Shown: positions 1 to 10,600, numbered from the stretch's first letter. The stretch is 64,000 bases of DNA from Parvibaculum sp040216885 (GCA_040216885.1 JAVJOG010000007.1:1-64000), one strand, 5' to 3'. Numbers and translations are program-made. The notes: generated by a model from the sequence alone, not told the origin.

Positions 1-332
1 CCGCGCGTGCAGAGCTCGCCAGGCTCGCCACAGGGCACGGTTTTTCCGTCAAGGTCGACGATCTTGCATTCGAGATGCGGCTGCATGGCCGGCTCGCCCT
101 GTCCGGTCGAGGTGATGAAGCAGGTGATCGATCGCATGCACATGAAGGACGTCACCATCGCCTATGGCATGACCGAAACAAGTCCCGTCAGCTTCCAGAC
201 CGGCGAGGCGGACACGCTCGAACGCCGCGTTTCGACAATCGGCCGCGTCCAGCCGCATCTCGAATGCAAGATCGTCGACCTTGACGGAAAAACCGTGCCC
301 TGTGGCGAGCCTGGCGAGCTCTGCACGCGCGG
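1..332. repeat. 83-bp perfect inverted repeat at the window edge (fold-back)
   Basis: Bases 1-83 are the exact reverse complement of bases 250-332, separated by 166 bp. The match stops abruptly at base 84. The right copy lies in a normal acyl-CoA synthetase reading frame. The left copy replaces the expected upstream coding sequence with antisense sequence: normal homology (AGSPCPVEVMKQ) resumes at the ATG at base 85. This is the pattern of a chimeric or fold-back read at a contig end rather than a biological repeat. Treat bases 1-84 as unreliable. Confidence 0.9.
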
Positions 333-804
333 CTATTCAGTGATGATCGGCTATTGGGACGACAAGGAAAAAACCGCCGAAGCGGTCGACGCCGAAGGCT
401 GGATGCATACCGGCGACCTCGCCGTCATCGACGCCGAAGGCTATGGCAACATTGTCGGCCGCTTGAAGGACATGGTGATCCGCGGCGGCGAAAACGTCTA
501 TCCGCGCGAGATCGAGGAATATCTCTACCGCCACCCGAAGGTGGAAGATGTCGCGGTCGTCGGCGTTCCCGACCGGAAATATGGCGAGGAAATCTGCGCC
601 TGGGTCCGCCTGAAGCCCGGTGAAAGCGCGACCGAGGACGAGATCAAATCCTTCTGCAAGGGCCAGATCGCGCACTACAAGGTGCCGCGCTATGTGCGCT
701 TCGTGCCCGAATTCCCGATGACCGTCACCGGCAAGGTGCAGAAATTCCAGATCCGCGATGCGATGATCGCGGAACTGAAACTCGAGGTCGCGAAAACGGC
801 CTGA
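85..804 (+). CDS. AMP-binding acyl-CoA synthetase, C-terminal part (5' truncated)
   Basis: This is the C-terminal ~240 residues of an ANL-superfamily acyl-CoA ligase, which activates a carboxylic acid to its CoA thioester through an acyl-adenylate. Visible motifs are YGMTETSP (adenylate-binding A5-type), the TGDLAVID hinge aspartate region, GRLKDMVIRGGENVYPREIE, and the late catalytic lysine in TGKVQKFQIRD. The N-terminal half, including the P-loop-like A3 motif, is missing. An open frame continues back to base 7, but its first ~26 codons come from the inverted-repeat artefact and should not be read as protein. The substrate cannot be told; the style resembles medium/long-chain fatty-acid ligases. 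Confidence 0.88.
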   Translation: MAGSPCPVEVMKQVIDRMHMKDVTIAYGMTETSPVSFQTGEADTLERRVSTIGRVQPHLECKIVDLDGKTVPCGEPGELCTRGYSVMIGYWDDKEKTAEAVDAEGWMHTGDLAVIDAEGYGNIVGRLKDMVIRGGENVYPREIEEYLYRHPKVEDVAVVGVPDRKYGEEICAWVRLKPGESATEDEIKSFCKGQIAHYKVPRYVRFVPEFPMTVTGKVQKFQIRDAMIAELKLEVAKTA

Positions 805-944
805 ACAAGGGCTCCGTCTTGCCGTCCGCCCGGTCCGTTCATCCGCATTCGGAAAGTCGGACCTTGCCGCCGCACCCGAAGGGACTAGGCTTGTCTTCAG
901 GTAAAGCGGCTGACAGATGACATAGAAGACGAAATAGAGGGTAA

Positions 945-1469
945 ATGGTATCCGGCCGGGAAGGCGCAAATCGCAAGTCGATAGAACTGCCGCCGATCGA
1001 GATCGATACGACGCTCGCCTTCGAGGCCGAAGAGCCGCGCAAGGGCCTCGAATATTGGCGCGGCAAGGCGGAAGGACGTCCCATGCCGCGGCGCAACGAC
1101 ATCCGCCCGGAAGAAATCGTGCCCCTGCTGCCCCACATGGTCCTCTTCGACATAACCCGAATGCCGGGCGGCGGCGTCGATCTTTTCCCGCGTCTTGCCG
1201 GCGCGCGCTTCGAGGAAGTCTTCGGCCCGATCCACAACCGTCCGCTGTCGACGCGGCTCGCGCCGGAAATTCTCGAACGCTGGCGGGTCGTCGCCCGCGC
1301 CATGCTGGAATATGGCGGCCCCGTCCGCGCTGTCGGCAATGTCCTTCACGAAGACAAGACCTATATCCGCTTCGAACTCCTTCTGGCGCCGCTCGGCAGG
1401 GATGGGCATGTGGCCGATACGATGTTTCTCGTTTCTCATTTCTGGATGCGCAGCGAAGCCGGCGCTTGA
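945..1469 (+). CDS. PAS_5-type single-domain protein
   Basis: A 174-residue protein that looks like one PAS_5 domain and nothing else. The family signature is visible: an N-terminal W-R-G-K segment, then MPRRNDIRPEEIVPLLPHMVLFDI, a G-x-R-F-E-like segment (LAGARFEEVFG), and a C-terminal LLAPLGRDG strand ending in FLVSHF. There is no signal peptide, membrane segment or output domain. The ATG at 945 follows GAGGG at about 4 nt spacing. The function of the family is unknown. A paralogue lies at 62999-63466 at the other end of the window. Such stand-alone domains are often multicopy in Alphaproteobacteria, presumably as sensors. Confidence 0.75.
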   Translation: MVSGREGANRKSIELPPIEIDTTLAFEAEEPRKGLEYWRGKAEGRPMPRRNDIRPEEIVPLLPHMVLFDITRMPGGGVDLFPRLAGARFEEVFGPIHNRPLSTRLAPEILERWRVVARAMLEYGGPVRAVGNVLHEDKTYIRFELLLAPLGRDGHVADTMFLVSHFWMRSEAGA

Positions 1470-1582
1470 TCCGTCGCCGCCGCAAGCGTGGGCCCCGGCC
1501 TTTGCCGCCGCCCGCCAAAGCTGTAGTCTCTCCCCAACATGATGTGCCGCCGGTCAACGGCAGGCAGGGCAGGGACGGGACG

Positions 1583-3490
1583 ATGGAAAATCCGAAAGAT
1601 GCAACCGTGGCAACGCGCCGTGCTCACGAGGCATTGCGCGAGATGCTGCCGCCCGACACACCCGACGATTTCGCGCTCGCCCGCAAGGGCTTCATCGGCA
1701 CCATCCCCGACGCGAAGGTTCTGAACGCCGCCGGTCACCCCGTCTGGGACATGGGCACTTTCGCCTTCATCGACACCGCGCATGACGGCTGCACCGGCTG
1801 TCCGGACACGGTGAACCCCAGCCTCTGGCGCCAGTCGAAACTCAACGCGATCCACGGTCTCTTCGAGGTGACGCCCGGCATCTATCAGGTGCGGAACTTC
1901 GACCTCTCGAACATCACCTTCATCGAAGGCGACACCGGCTACATCGTCATCGATCCGCTGATCTCGGCCGAACCGGCTGCCGCCGCACTCGCCCTGATGC
2001 GCAAGCACCGGGGCGACAAGCCGGTCACCGCCGTCATCTACACCCACAGTCATGTCGATCATTATGGCGGCATCTACGGCGTGCTGAGCGACGAGGACAT
2101 CAAGCGCGGCCTCCAGATCATCGCGCCCGAAGGTTTCCTCGAGGAAGCGGTCGCCGAAAACGTGCTGGCCGGAAACGCGATGGGCCGCCGCGCGACTTAT
2201 ATGTATGGGGCGCTGCTGCCGCGCGGGCCGAAGGGCCATGTCGATGCGGGCCTGGGCAAGACGGTGTCGATGGGGCAGGTGAGCCTCGTCCCGCCGACCG
2301 TCAGCATCGCCGAAACCGGGACGAAGCTTGTCGTCGATGGTGTCGAGATCGTCTTTCAGGTGACGCCCGACACCGAGGCGCCGGCCGAAATGAATTTCTA
2401 TTTTCCGCAATTCAAGGCGCTCTGCATGGCCGAGAATTGCTCCTGCCAGCTTCACAATCTCTACACGCCGCGCGGCGCCCAGGTGCGCGACGCGAAATCC
2501 TGGAGCTGGTATATCGACGAGGCGATCGATCTATTCGCCGCCGACGCCGAGCTGATGTTTGCCAGCCATCACTGGCCGCGCTGGGGCCGCGAGGCGACGG
2601 TCGCCTTCCTGAAAAAGCAGCGCGATCTTTATAAATATGTTCACGACCAGACCTTGCGCATGGCCAATCACGGCGCAACGCCGCTCGAAATCGCCGAGCA
2701 ACTGGCGTTGCCGCCGACATTGGCAAGTGAATGGTACACGCGCGGCTATTACGGCACGCTCAATCACAACGCCAAGGCCGTCTATCAGCGTTATCTCGGC
2801 TGGTTCGACGGCAACCCGGCAAACCTGCACAAGCTGCCGCCGGTCGAGGCCGGCAAACGCTATGTCGATCTCGCCGGCGGTGCCGACGCGCTGTTGAAAA
2901 AAGCGCGCACCGCGTTCGACAAGGGCGAATATCGCTGGGTCGCCGAAATCGTCAATCATCTGGTCTTCGCCGATCCGTCGAATGCGGACGCGCGGCATTT
3001 GCAGGCCGATGCACTGGAACAGATGGGCTATCAGGCGGAATCGGGTCCGTGGCGCGGCTTCTATCTGACGGCCGCGATGGAACTCCGCAATCCGCGGCCG
3101 CCGTCGGACGTGCCGCGTCAGGGCGCGGCCGGGCAGTTGAAGGCGCTGCCGGCCGAGCAGCTTCTGGATTCGCTCTCGGTGCGTCTCAACGGCACGAAGG
3201 CCGGGGCTCGCGAGTTTGCTTTCGGCTTGACCTTCACCGACACCGCCGAGCATTTCGCGTTGACGCTCGAAAATGCGGTCCTGCACCACTACAAGGACAG
3301 GAAGATCGCCGGCGCCATCGCCATCGCGCTGACCCGCGCCGCGCTTGTCGAACTGGTGGTCGGCGAAACGACGCTCGACGCGGCAATCGCCGAAAGGAAA
3401 ATATCGGTCGCGGGAGATCGCGCGGCCTTCGCAGACTTTCTGTCGTTGCTCGACCGCTTCGACTTCTGGTTCGAAATCGTGATGCCGTGA
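1583..3490 (+). CDS. Alkyl/aryl sulfatase, metallo-beta-lactamase fold (SdsA1/BDS1-like)
   Basis: A 635-residue protein matching the layout of class III alkylsulfatases, which hydrolyse primary or secondary alkyl sulfate esters such as SDS using two Zn ions. The zinc motif T-H-S-H-V-D-H is at residues 154-160, followed by YGGIYGVL. Further family hallmarks are AENCSCQLHNLYTPRGAQVRD and FASHHWPRWG. A helical dimerisation domain follows (LYKYVHDQTLRMANHG...), then a C-terminal SCP2-like lipid-binding domain (LLDSLSVRLNG, FGLTFTDT). Length is close to the ~660 residues of SdsA1, but no export signal is obvious, so the enzyme may be cytoplasmic. The ATG at 1583 has only a weak GGGACGGGA ribosome site. 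A longer open frame runs upstream over the preceding gene and is not coding. Confidence 0.88.
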   Translation: MENPKDATVATRRAHEALREMLPPDTPDDFALARKGFIGTIPDAKVLNAAGHPVWDMGTFAFIDTAHDGCTGCPDTVNPSLWRQSKLNAIHGLFEVTPGIYQVRNFDLSNITFIEGDTGYIVIDPLISAEPAAAALALMRKHRGDKPVTAVIYTHSHVDHYGGIYGVLSDEDIKRGLQIIAPEGFLEEAVAENVLAGNAMGRRATYMYGALLPRGPKGHVDAGLGKTVSMGQVSLVPPTVSIAETGTKLVVDGVEIVFQVTPDTEAPAEMNFYFPQFKALCMAENCSCQLHNLYTPRGAQVRDAKSWSWYIDEAIDLFAADAELMFASHHWPRWGREATVAFLKKQRDLYKYVHDQTLRMANHGATPLEIAEQLALPPTLASEWYTRGYYGTLNHNAKAVYQRYLGWFDGNPANLHKLPPVEAGKRYVDLAGGADALLKKARTAFDKGEYRWVAEIVNHLVFADPSNADARHLQADALEQMGYQAESGPWRGFYLTAAMELRNPRPPSDVPRQGAAGQLKALPAEQLLDSLSVRLNGTKAGAREFAFGLTFTDTAEHFALTLENAVLHHYKDRKIAGAIAIALTRAALVELVVGETTLDAAIAERKISVAGDRAAFADFLSLLDRFDFWFEIVMP

Positions 3491-3503
3491 GGCAGGAGAG
3501 AAA

Positions 3504-4526
<1,023 letters not shown>

Positions 4527-4532
4527 CGCCGC

Positions 4533-5336
4533 TCAACCGGCCTTCTCCAGCCGCGTCGTCTTGCCGGTATTGCTGCGCAGATGTGCGGTATAGGTGATCC
4601 GGCCGCCGGTCTCGACCTTGGTGATCGTGGCATCGACCGGAAACTCGCTGCCGTCCTTGCGCCGCCCGGTCACGGGGCCCCGGTCGCTCATCCAGCGCGA
4701 CGCGTCCTTCGATGTGCCGAAGGCTTTCACCTGTCCGGCATGGGGCCGCCGGAAGCGCTCGGGCAGCAGCATGTCGAGCTTCTGTCCCAGCACCTCTTCG
4801 GCGCGGTAGCCGAACATCTTCTCGGCCTTGAGGTTGAAGAAAGTAATCTTCTGCTCCGCGTCGACCGAAATGATCCCGTCTTCGGCCACCATCAGAATGC
4901 GCGAAAAGAGCAGGTTGCGCTCCTTGTAGGCGGCCTGTTCCTGCCGCCTGACGCTGTTGTCGCGGAAGGTGATCAGAAACCGCGGTTCGCCGCCGATCCG
5001 TGCTTCGACGACGCGCACATCGACCGGCATTTCATGTCCGTCCTTGCGCCGTCCGATCAGGTCGAGAAAGCGCGACTGCTCATGCTCGGGTTCGGCCGCC
5101 CAGCGCGCCAGCCATTTGACCGGGTCGGCGCGCCGGCCGGGCTGTTGCGGCACCAGCACCGTGATGCTTCGGCCGATAACTTCCGCGGCCTTGTAGCCGA
5201 GCAGCCTTTCGGACGCCGGATTGAAATAGGTGATCTCGCCTTCCGGCGTCGAAACGATGATCGCCTCGGGAATCCCCTCGACCAGCGCCCGGTGAAAATC
5301 CGGCAGATCCTCGTCGCGCGCACCTGTCTTGCTCAT
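4533..5336 (-). CDS. Tandem PAS (S-box) protein without output domain
   Basis: A 267-residue cytoplasmic protein with two PAS domains and no kinase, cyclase or HTH output. PAS1 covers about residues 10-125 (GEITYFNPASERLLGYKAAEVIG, GRRKDGHEMPVDVRV). PAS2 covers about residues 135-255 (KITFFNLKAEKMFGYRAEEVLG, GRRKDGSEFPVDATI). A short helix, RRQEQAAYKERNLLFSR, links them. Such proteins sense ligands, redox or light and act by binding partners. The ATG at 5336 was chosen because the open frame upstream of it is low-complexity Arg/Gly sequence. It is convergent with the MDR gene (6 bp apart) and reads away from the diiron gene behind it. Confidence 0.85.
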   Translation of the reverse strand: MSKTGARDEDLPDFHRALVEGIPEAIIVSTPEGEITYFNPASERLLGYKAAEVIGRSITVLVPQQPGRRADPVKWLARWAAEPEHEQSRFLDLIGRRKDGHEMPVDVRVVEARIGGEPRFLITFRDNSVRRQEQAAYKERNLLFSRILMVAEDGIISVDAEQKITFFNLKAEKMFGYRAEEVLGQKLDMLLPERFRRPHAGQVKAFGTSKDASRWMSDRGPVTGRRKDGSEFPVDATITKVETGGRITYTAHLRSNTGKTTRLEKAG

Positions 5337-5382
5337 CTCGCCTGTCTCTCCCTGATGTCGCGCGCGCCGGTCGCCGGGTCCG

Positions 5383-5415
5383 CATGTTCCGGCGGCGCGC
5401 GGCCGCCGGAACATG
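5383..5415 (-). terminator. Strong stem-loop between the diiron gene and the PAS gene
   Basis: A perfect 14-bp stem, CATGTTCCGGCGGC paired with GCCGCCGGAACATG, closes a 5-nt loop (GCGCG). It lies 20 bp past the stop of the diiron oxygenase gene and upstream of the PAS gene, both on the minus strand. There is no U-tract, so it may act as a processing or stability hairpin rather than a classic intrinsic terminator. Confidence 0.5.
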
Positions 5416-5435
5416 TGGCGATCCCGTATCCGCGG

Positions 5436-6536
5436 TCAGGCCGCCGCCTCGCCGGTCGGATGACCGCCCTCCATCGCCTGCAGCACGCGGATGTCGTCGA
5501 ACACCGGAATGCCCGCTTCGTCGTACTTCTTGCGTGCCGTCGGCGTCAGCAGCCCGACACGCGCCAGCGCCGGCATCATCAGGTCCTTCAGCGCATGCAC
5601 CTGGCCGGGCGGCAGATCGCGGGCGATGCCCGCTTCCTCGGCCTCCTTGAGGCCCTTGAAGAAATCGCCGGCGTCGATACCGCTGTTCGCCAGCACCTCC
5701 ATGAAGCCCGGATCGACCTTGTTGGCGATCGTTCCGGCCGTCTGCGCCTTGACGAGAATGTTGACGGCCTGGAAAGCGAACTCGGCAAGCTCCTCCAGAT
5801 CGTCGGCGTGCATCTTCTTGAACACCGGCCCGAGAAACACATGCCCGAACGAGACATGGCGGCTCTCGTCGCGCATCACGTTGAAGGTCAGTTGCTTCAG
5901 GAGCGGGCAGGTCGTCGTGCGGTACATGTTGTTGAAGGCGCCGAGCGCGAGCCCCTCCACGATCATGTTCATGCCGATCATCACCTTTTCGTAGCGGTCC
6001 GACTGCAGCGTCACGTCGATCAGCTGCTTCAGCCACGGCGACATCGGATAGATCAGCGCGATCTTGTCGCAATATTTCGAATAGACCTCCACATGCCGCG
6101 CTTCGTCCATCGTCTGCGTCGCGGCGTAAAGCTTGGCGCCCTCGTCCGGCACCGAATGCGTCACGCAGGCCGCCGTCATCAGCGCCCCTTGCTCGCCATG
6201 CAGGAACTGCGACAGAAGCTGCGCCGTCGAATGCGCGGTGAAGGTTTCCTGCTGCGACTTCGACAGCTTCTTGAAGAACGGCATCTTGTGATAGATGTCG
6301 CTGTCGTTGGCGATCAGCGGACGCGACGGGTCGACGACCGTGTCCCAGGGCAGCAGATCGTCGGAGTCCCACTGGTTCTGCTTCGCCCGCTTGTAGAGAT
6401 CCTCGACCTTGTCTTCCGAAAAGATGTAGTTGAACGTCCAGGCGATATCCATCGGATTGCGATAGATGTCGTCCGGCGTCATCGAGACTTTCCAGTCGCC
6501 TTTCGAGACGACCTTTGCTCCGGCATTGGCACTCAT
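5436..6536 (-). CDS. Ferritin-like diiron oxygenase (uncharacterised, R2/AurF-like fold)
   Basis: A 366-residue protein with a complete carboxylate-bridged diiron signature: Glu115 (HGEQGA), E145-x2-H148 (MDEARH), Glu194 (IVEGLA) and E224-x2-H227 (RDESRH). That spacing defines ferritin-like O2-activating enzymes such as ribonucleotide reductase R2, AurF-type N-oxygenases and acyl-ACP desaturases. The WDSDDLLPWD stretch near residue 56 is family-like. The ATG at 6536 is preceded by GGAGGAAG. A [2Fe-2S] ferredoxin gene lies 79 bp upstream on the same strand and is the obvious electron donor. The substrate is unknown; neighbouring lipid and alkylsulfate genes suggest a hydrophobic one, which is inference only. 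Confidence 0.8.
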   Translation of the reverse strand: MSANAGAKVVSKGDWKVSMTPDDIYRNPMDIAWTFNYIFSEDKVEDLYKRAKQNQWDSDDLLPWDTVVDPSRPLIANDSDIYHKMPFFKKLSKSQQETFTAHSTAQLLSQFLHGEQGALMTAACVTHSVPDEGAKLYAATQTMDEARHVEVYSKYCDKIALIYPMSPWLKQLIDVTLQSDRYEKVMIGMNMIVEGLALGAFNNMYRTTTCPLLKQLTFNVMRDESRHVSFGHVFLGPVFKKMHADDLEELAEFAFQAVNILVKAQTAGTIANKVDPGFMEVLANSGIDAGDFFKGLKEAEEAGIARDLPPGQVHALKDLMMPALARVGLLTPTARKKYDEAGIPVFDDIRVLQAMEGGHPTGEAAA

Positions 6537-6615
6537 GGTCTTCCTCCTGAGTTGGCCGCTTGTTTTCTCTTCTGTGCGGCCGGTGGTTCCTGGTCTCGTT
6601 GGTGCTCTGTTCTCG

Positions 6616-6936
6616 CTAGTACTGGCGCGCGGGCGTCTTGACGACGAGCCCGTCGAGCGATGGATCGACCTTGATCTGGCAGGAAAGCCGGCTGTTCGGT
6701 TGCACGTCGAAGGCGAAGTCCAGCATGTCGCGTTCGAGCTCATCCATCGGACCGGCCTTTTCCAGCCAGCCCTCCTCGACATAGACATGGCAGGTCGCGC
6801 AGGCGCAGGCGCCGCCGCAGTCGCCCTCGATGCCGGGGATGGTGTAACGCACCGCCCCCTCCATCACCGACAACCCGTCGGCAACATCGACGCTGTGCTC
6901 CGTGCCGTTGAACTCGATATAGGTGACCTTCGTCAT
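6616..6936 (-). CDS. [2Fe-2S] ferredoxin, adrenodoxin/putidaredoxin type
   Basis: A 106-residue vertebrate/putidaredoxin-type ferredoxin that carries electrons to an oxygenase. The cluster ligands follow C-x5-C-x2-C ... C: DCGGACACATC near residues 40-50, then LSCQI near residue 87. The C-terminal PARQY is typical of this group. The ATG at 6936 begins MTKVTYIEFNG. It is transcribed towards the diiron oxygenase gene and probably co-transcribed with it. No ferredoxin reductase is seen nearby, so the reductase must be encoded elsewhere. Confidence 0.92.
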   Translation of the reverse strand: MTKVTYIEFNGTEHSVDVADGLSVMEGAVRYTIPGIEGDCGGACACATCHVYVEEGWLEKAGPMDELERDMLDFAFDVQPNSRLSCQIKVDPSLDGLVVKTPARQY

Positions 6937-7334
6937 GTCTCTCGCCGCCGGCCGTTTCCCGCCGGGCCCTGTCGGGGACCCGAATTGGGGCAATAACCCT
7001 AAAAAAAGTGTACCTATTTTGAGCGGCCTGGCGCCGCGACAAGGTGTCCGCTTCGGCCTCGCCGGGTGCGGCAGATCGTCCGCCCGGTCGGGGCTGTGCC
7101 GGCGCGGAAATCTTGTGTGCGGGAGCGAAGCAAAGCGCCCCCGCCCGAACGTCCGTGAACGGAAGAGAACGGCGCCGGGCGGCAGGCGCCGGACCCGCAA
7201 ACCCGTTAACCTTCGGTCAATTCAGGTCCGAAACCCCCCGAAATCCCGTTGTGTCGGAGCGCCGGGCTTTCCTGTATAGTTCCGGGCGGAAGGTCCGCTG
7301 CAGGTTTGTGGCGTTGCAGAAAGTGTGGTGTCGG
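6937..7334. other. Divergent intergenic region, no gene seen
   Basis: About 400 bp between the minus-strand ferredoxin gene and the plus-strand secreted-protein gene. It should hold both promoters. An AT-rich patch at about 6995-7022 (CCCTAAAAAAAGTGTACC) stands out in otherwise GC-rich sequence and is the likeliest promoter area, but no clear -35/-10 pair could be assigned. A GGCGCC...GGCGCC pair at 7171-7190 could fold. Open frames here have shadow-like composition. Confidence 0.4.
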
Positions 7335-7679
7335 ATGATCGGAAACGGATTTGCCCTTGCCAGGGCGGGGTCGCTGGCGGCTTTGCTGGTCATGCTCGCG
7401 CCGCTACAGGTCGCGGCCGAGGAGCCGGCGACGGTCGACGATGGCGCCGTCCACTATGAAACATCCGATCCGGTCGATTCCCCGCCGGTCAATTTCCGGT
7501 CCGACTACGACGACGCATACGACACGCAGGACAATCACGACGCGGAAATGTATGCCGAGGAATATGAGCGCCGTCAGCGCGAAGAGAAAATCCGCAACCG
7601 GGAACAGCTCGACAAGATCAACGATTTCACCAGCGGCGCCACGACCAGCAAGGGCATCACCGGCGGTTCCGGCTACTGA
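7335..7679 (+). CDS. Small secreted acidic protein of unknown function
   Basis: A 114-residue protein with an N-terminal signal peptide (LARAGSLAALLVMLAPLQVAA, cleavage probably after VAA near residue 29). The mature part is Asp/Glu/Tyr-rich, followed by a charged helix of the type EEYERRQREEKIRNREQ near residues 75-95 and a Gly/Thr/Ser-rich tail. I do not recognise the family. The ATG at 7335 is the only start that gives a clean signal peptide. It is convergent with tamB (3 bp between stops). The exported, charged nature fits an envelope protein, but no function should be assigned. Confidence 0.6.
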   Translation: MIGNGFALARAGSLAALLVMLAPLQVAAEEPATVDDGAVHYETSDPVDSPPVNFRSDYDDAYDTQDNHDAEMYAEEYERRQREEKIRNREQLDKINDFTSGATTSKGITGGSGY

Positions 7680-7682
7680 GCC

Positions 7683-10600
7683 TCAATAGTCCCATTTCCA
7701 GTTGATGCCGCCGCCGCTCGTGGCGTCCTGCCCGATCCTGGTGTCGACGCTGATATTGTCGGTGAGGTCGATCTCGATCTTCACCGATGAATCGCTGGCA
7801 AGCGCGCCCTGCTCGACGCCGATGTAAAATCCTTCGCGCAGATATTTCCCCGCTGCCACCGTCGTGCCCCCCGACGTGCCCTGGTCGACGCGCAGCACGT
7901 CGAGCCCGAGAGAGCGTTGCATCTGCCCGAGCAGGCCGAAGCCGCCGATGCCCCCGGCACCGGAAAGTTGCGCCGCCGTGTTGGCAAGCTGCGCTGCCTC
8001 GATCGCGCTCAGCTCGCCGACGCGCTTCTCGAACAGGATGCGCGAAATGATCTCGTCCTGCGGCATCGCCGGTTGCGACCTCAGCGTCACCGTCGGCGAC
8101 GAGCCGCGCCCGCCCACCGCGACGGTCGCCTTGAAGTCGCCCCGCGTATAGTCGAGCGCGATGTCGATGGTCGGGTCGGGCGGCGTCTCGCCCCGGAAAG
8201 TCACCACCCCGCGCGACAGCGTGAATGTCTTGCCGGCAAATTCCAGCGTGCCGCGCAGGCTGCGCAACGTCCCCGTCACGCGCGGATTCTCGGCGTTGCC
8301 CGTCACTTTCAGTTCGCCCGTCCACAGCGCGTCGACGCCGCGCCCGGTCACCTGCGCGGGCGGATTGGCGATGGCGAAGGCGAGGTCGAGCTCGGCGGGA
8401 AACGGTGCGGCTTCCTCTGCCGGTTGCACGGCCGCCGCGTCGTCGGGCCCATTCACCTCCCCGTTCACCTCCCCGTTCACCTCGATGACCGCGATATGCG
8501 GAACGCTTCCCGGCAGGCGTTCGGGGATGACGAACAGCGCATCGGTGGCGGCGAGCGTACCCGAAAGCCTCAGCGGCTCCTCCTTCGTCGGTGGCAGCGC
8601 GGCGCCGCCGAGCTCGAGATCGCCCGTCACCGACAGCGACAGGTCCTGCCGCCGTACGACTTGCATGTCGGTGAGCCGCGCGCGAACCGCCACCGCCTGC
8701 GCGGCCTGCGCCGCCAGCGTGATCGTGCCCTCCGATGTCAGCCGTCCGCCGCCGCCGTCCCGTGCGTCGAGCGTGAACCGCAACACTTCGCTGCGCTCGC
8801 CCTCGATGCGCATGTCGAGATCGCGAAAGACGGTTCCGGTCGCGAAATTCTCGAACGTGCCGTCCGTCAGCCGCGCCGTGCCCGAAAACACCGGCGCCGA
8901 AATATCGCCGCTGGCGGCAAGTGCCACCGCGGCATCGCCCGCCAGCCTGTGTCCGGGCAGGTCCGCCAGCGCCATCAGCGATGCCATCGGCCCCCGCCAG
9001 TTGAGGTCGCCCTCCACCGCGCCGCGCGCCGGCAGCGCCGGCCAGGCCCCGCCCGGATCGCGCACCAGCGGCAGCGACGCATTGAGCACGAACGGTTCCT
9101 CCGACACGCCATGCGCAAGCGCCTTCACCGTCAGGCGCTTCTGCGTCCAGCGTCCGTCAAGCGTCGCGCCGAAGGCAGGCTGCATGTCGAGATCGGCGTC
9201 GGTCAGCCGGATATCCGCGAAACGAAGCGCCACCTCGCCCTGCTCGCGCGCGGTATCGAGCGTCACCGCGCCCGACATGGCGCCCCCGGCGGCGTCGAGT
9301 GGCAGCAGCGGCGTCAGTAGCGCCAGCGGAAGCGCCTCGGCCTCGAACGATACCTGCGCCGCGCGCGGCCGCTGCGCCAGCGCCATCCGCAAGGTGCCGG
9401 GGCCTGCGGGGCTCGTGAAATCGAGCGCCAGCCGCTCGACAACGACGCCGCCCTCCGGCAACGAAATCGTAGCCGGCTCGGCCAGCGTCATGCCGGTCTC
9501 GCCGATCGATGCGCTGAGCCGGTCGAGCGCCAGCGCCGCGCCGCGCCATGCGCCCTCGAAGGCAAGCGCCACGGGCTCGCGGCGCAGCGACAGTCTTTCG
9601 CCGCTGAGCGACGCGGCAAGCGCGAGACCGTCGAGCGGCCCCCGCGCGCTGGCGGAAATTTCATTGAACTGCGTGTTGCCCGCCGCCCCGCCTTCGGCAC
9701 CGAGCCGCGCCTCCACACGCGTCGCGCCGCCGATGTCGGTGAGCGCCGCCTCGATGGCGACGCCATCCAGCGTCAGCATCTCGTCGAGTTCGATGGCGAT
9801 GCGCCGCGCCGACAGCACCGCCCGCGCGTCCTGCCGGCCTTGCTCGTCGCTGAGCGTCAGCGCCAGGTCGGCGCGTCCGTCCAGCGCCACGCCGGTGAGT
9901 TTGCCCAATGGCGCCATCGCCATGCGCCGTCCTGTCACCTGCCCCTCGGCGATCCAGTCCGGCGACAATGCGATGGCCCCGGTCAGCGGCGCGCCGAAAA
10001 TATTGGCATCGATTTTCTCGAAGCGCGCCCCGCCGGCCTCGGGCAGCGTCACTTGCGTCGCGATCGCCGCGCGCCCGTCGGCGCCGTCGAGGCGGAGCAC
10101 CGCCGCTCCCGTTCCGCCTTGCGTCACCGACGCATCGAGTGTCGCGCGCGCAATGTCGATGCCGCCTGCCGCACCGTCGTTGAGTTCGGCTTGCACCGTC
10201 AGGCGTGCCGCGCCGCGCCGCCCGTCAAGCACCGCCGAGGCGGCCAGCGCGCCGCGAATATCCTCGCCCGCAAGATCGGCGATCTCGGCAACCGACAGCG
10301 CCGCCGCGCCGTCGATCTCGCCAGCCGCCGTCATGGAAAGCCGGCCGTCGAGTTTGAACCCGCCCGCCTCCGCCTCGAGATCGGCGATCGACAAGGCGCC
10401 GGCGTCGTTGAAACCGACGCTTGCCGCAGCGGTCGCGCCCCCGGCGAAGAGCCGGTCGAGGCCCGCATCGCCCGTCTCGACAGGTCCCGTCCGCAGCGCG
10501 ATCTCGCCGCTGCCCTTGCCGTCCTCGAACCGCAGCGCGGTCAGCGTCGCCTCGGCCTCGCCGCGCATCGGCTGTTCGATCATGCGGCCGAGCGGCGCAA

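Noticed and set aside
7..84. In-frame N-terminal extension of the first acyl-CoA synthetase
   Set aside because: These codons derive from the reverse-complement copy of bases 250-332 and do not resemble the family.
1055..1582. Upstream extension of the alkylsulfatase frame over the PAS_5 gene
   Set aside because: The PAS_5 protein is recognisable in a different frame, and the extension is low-complexity Arg/Pro sequence.
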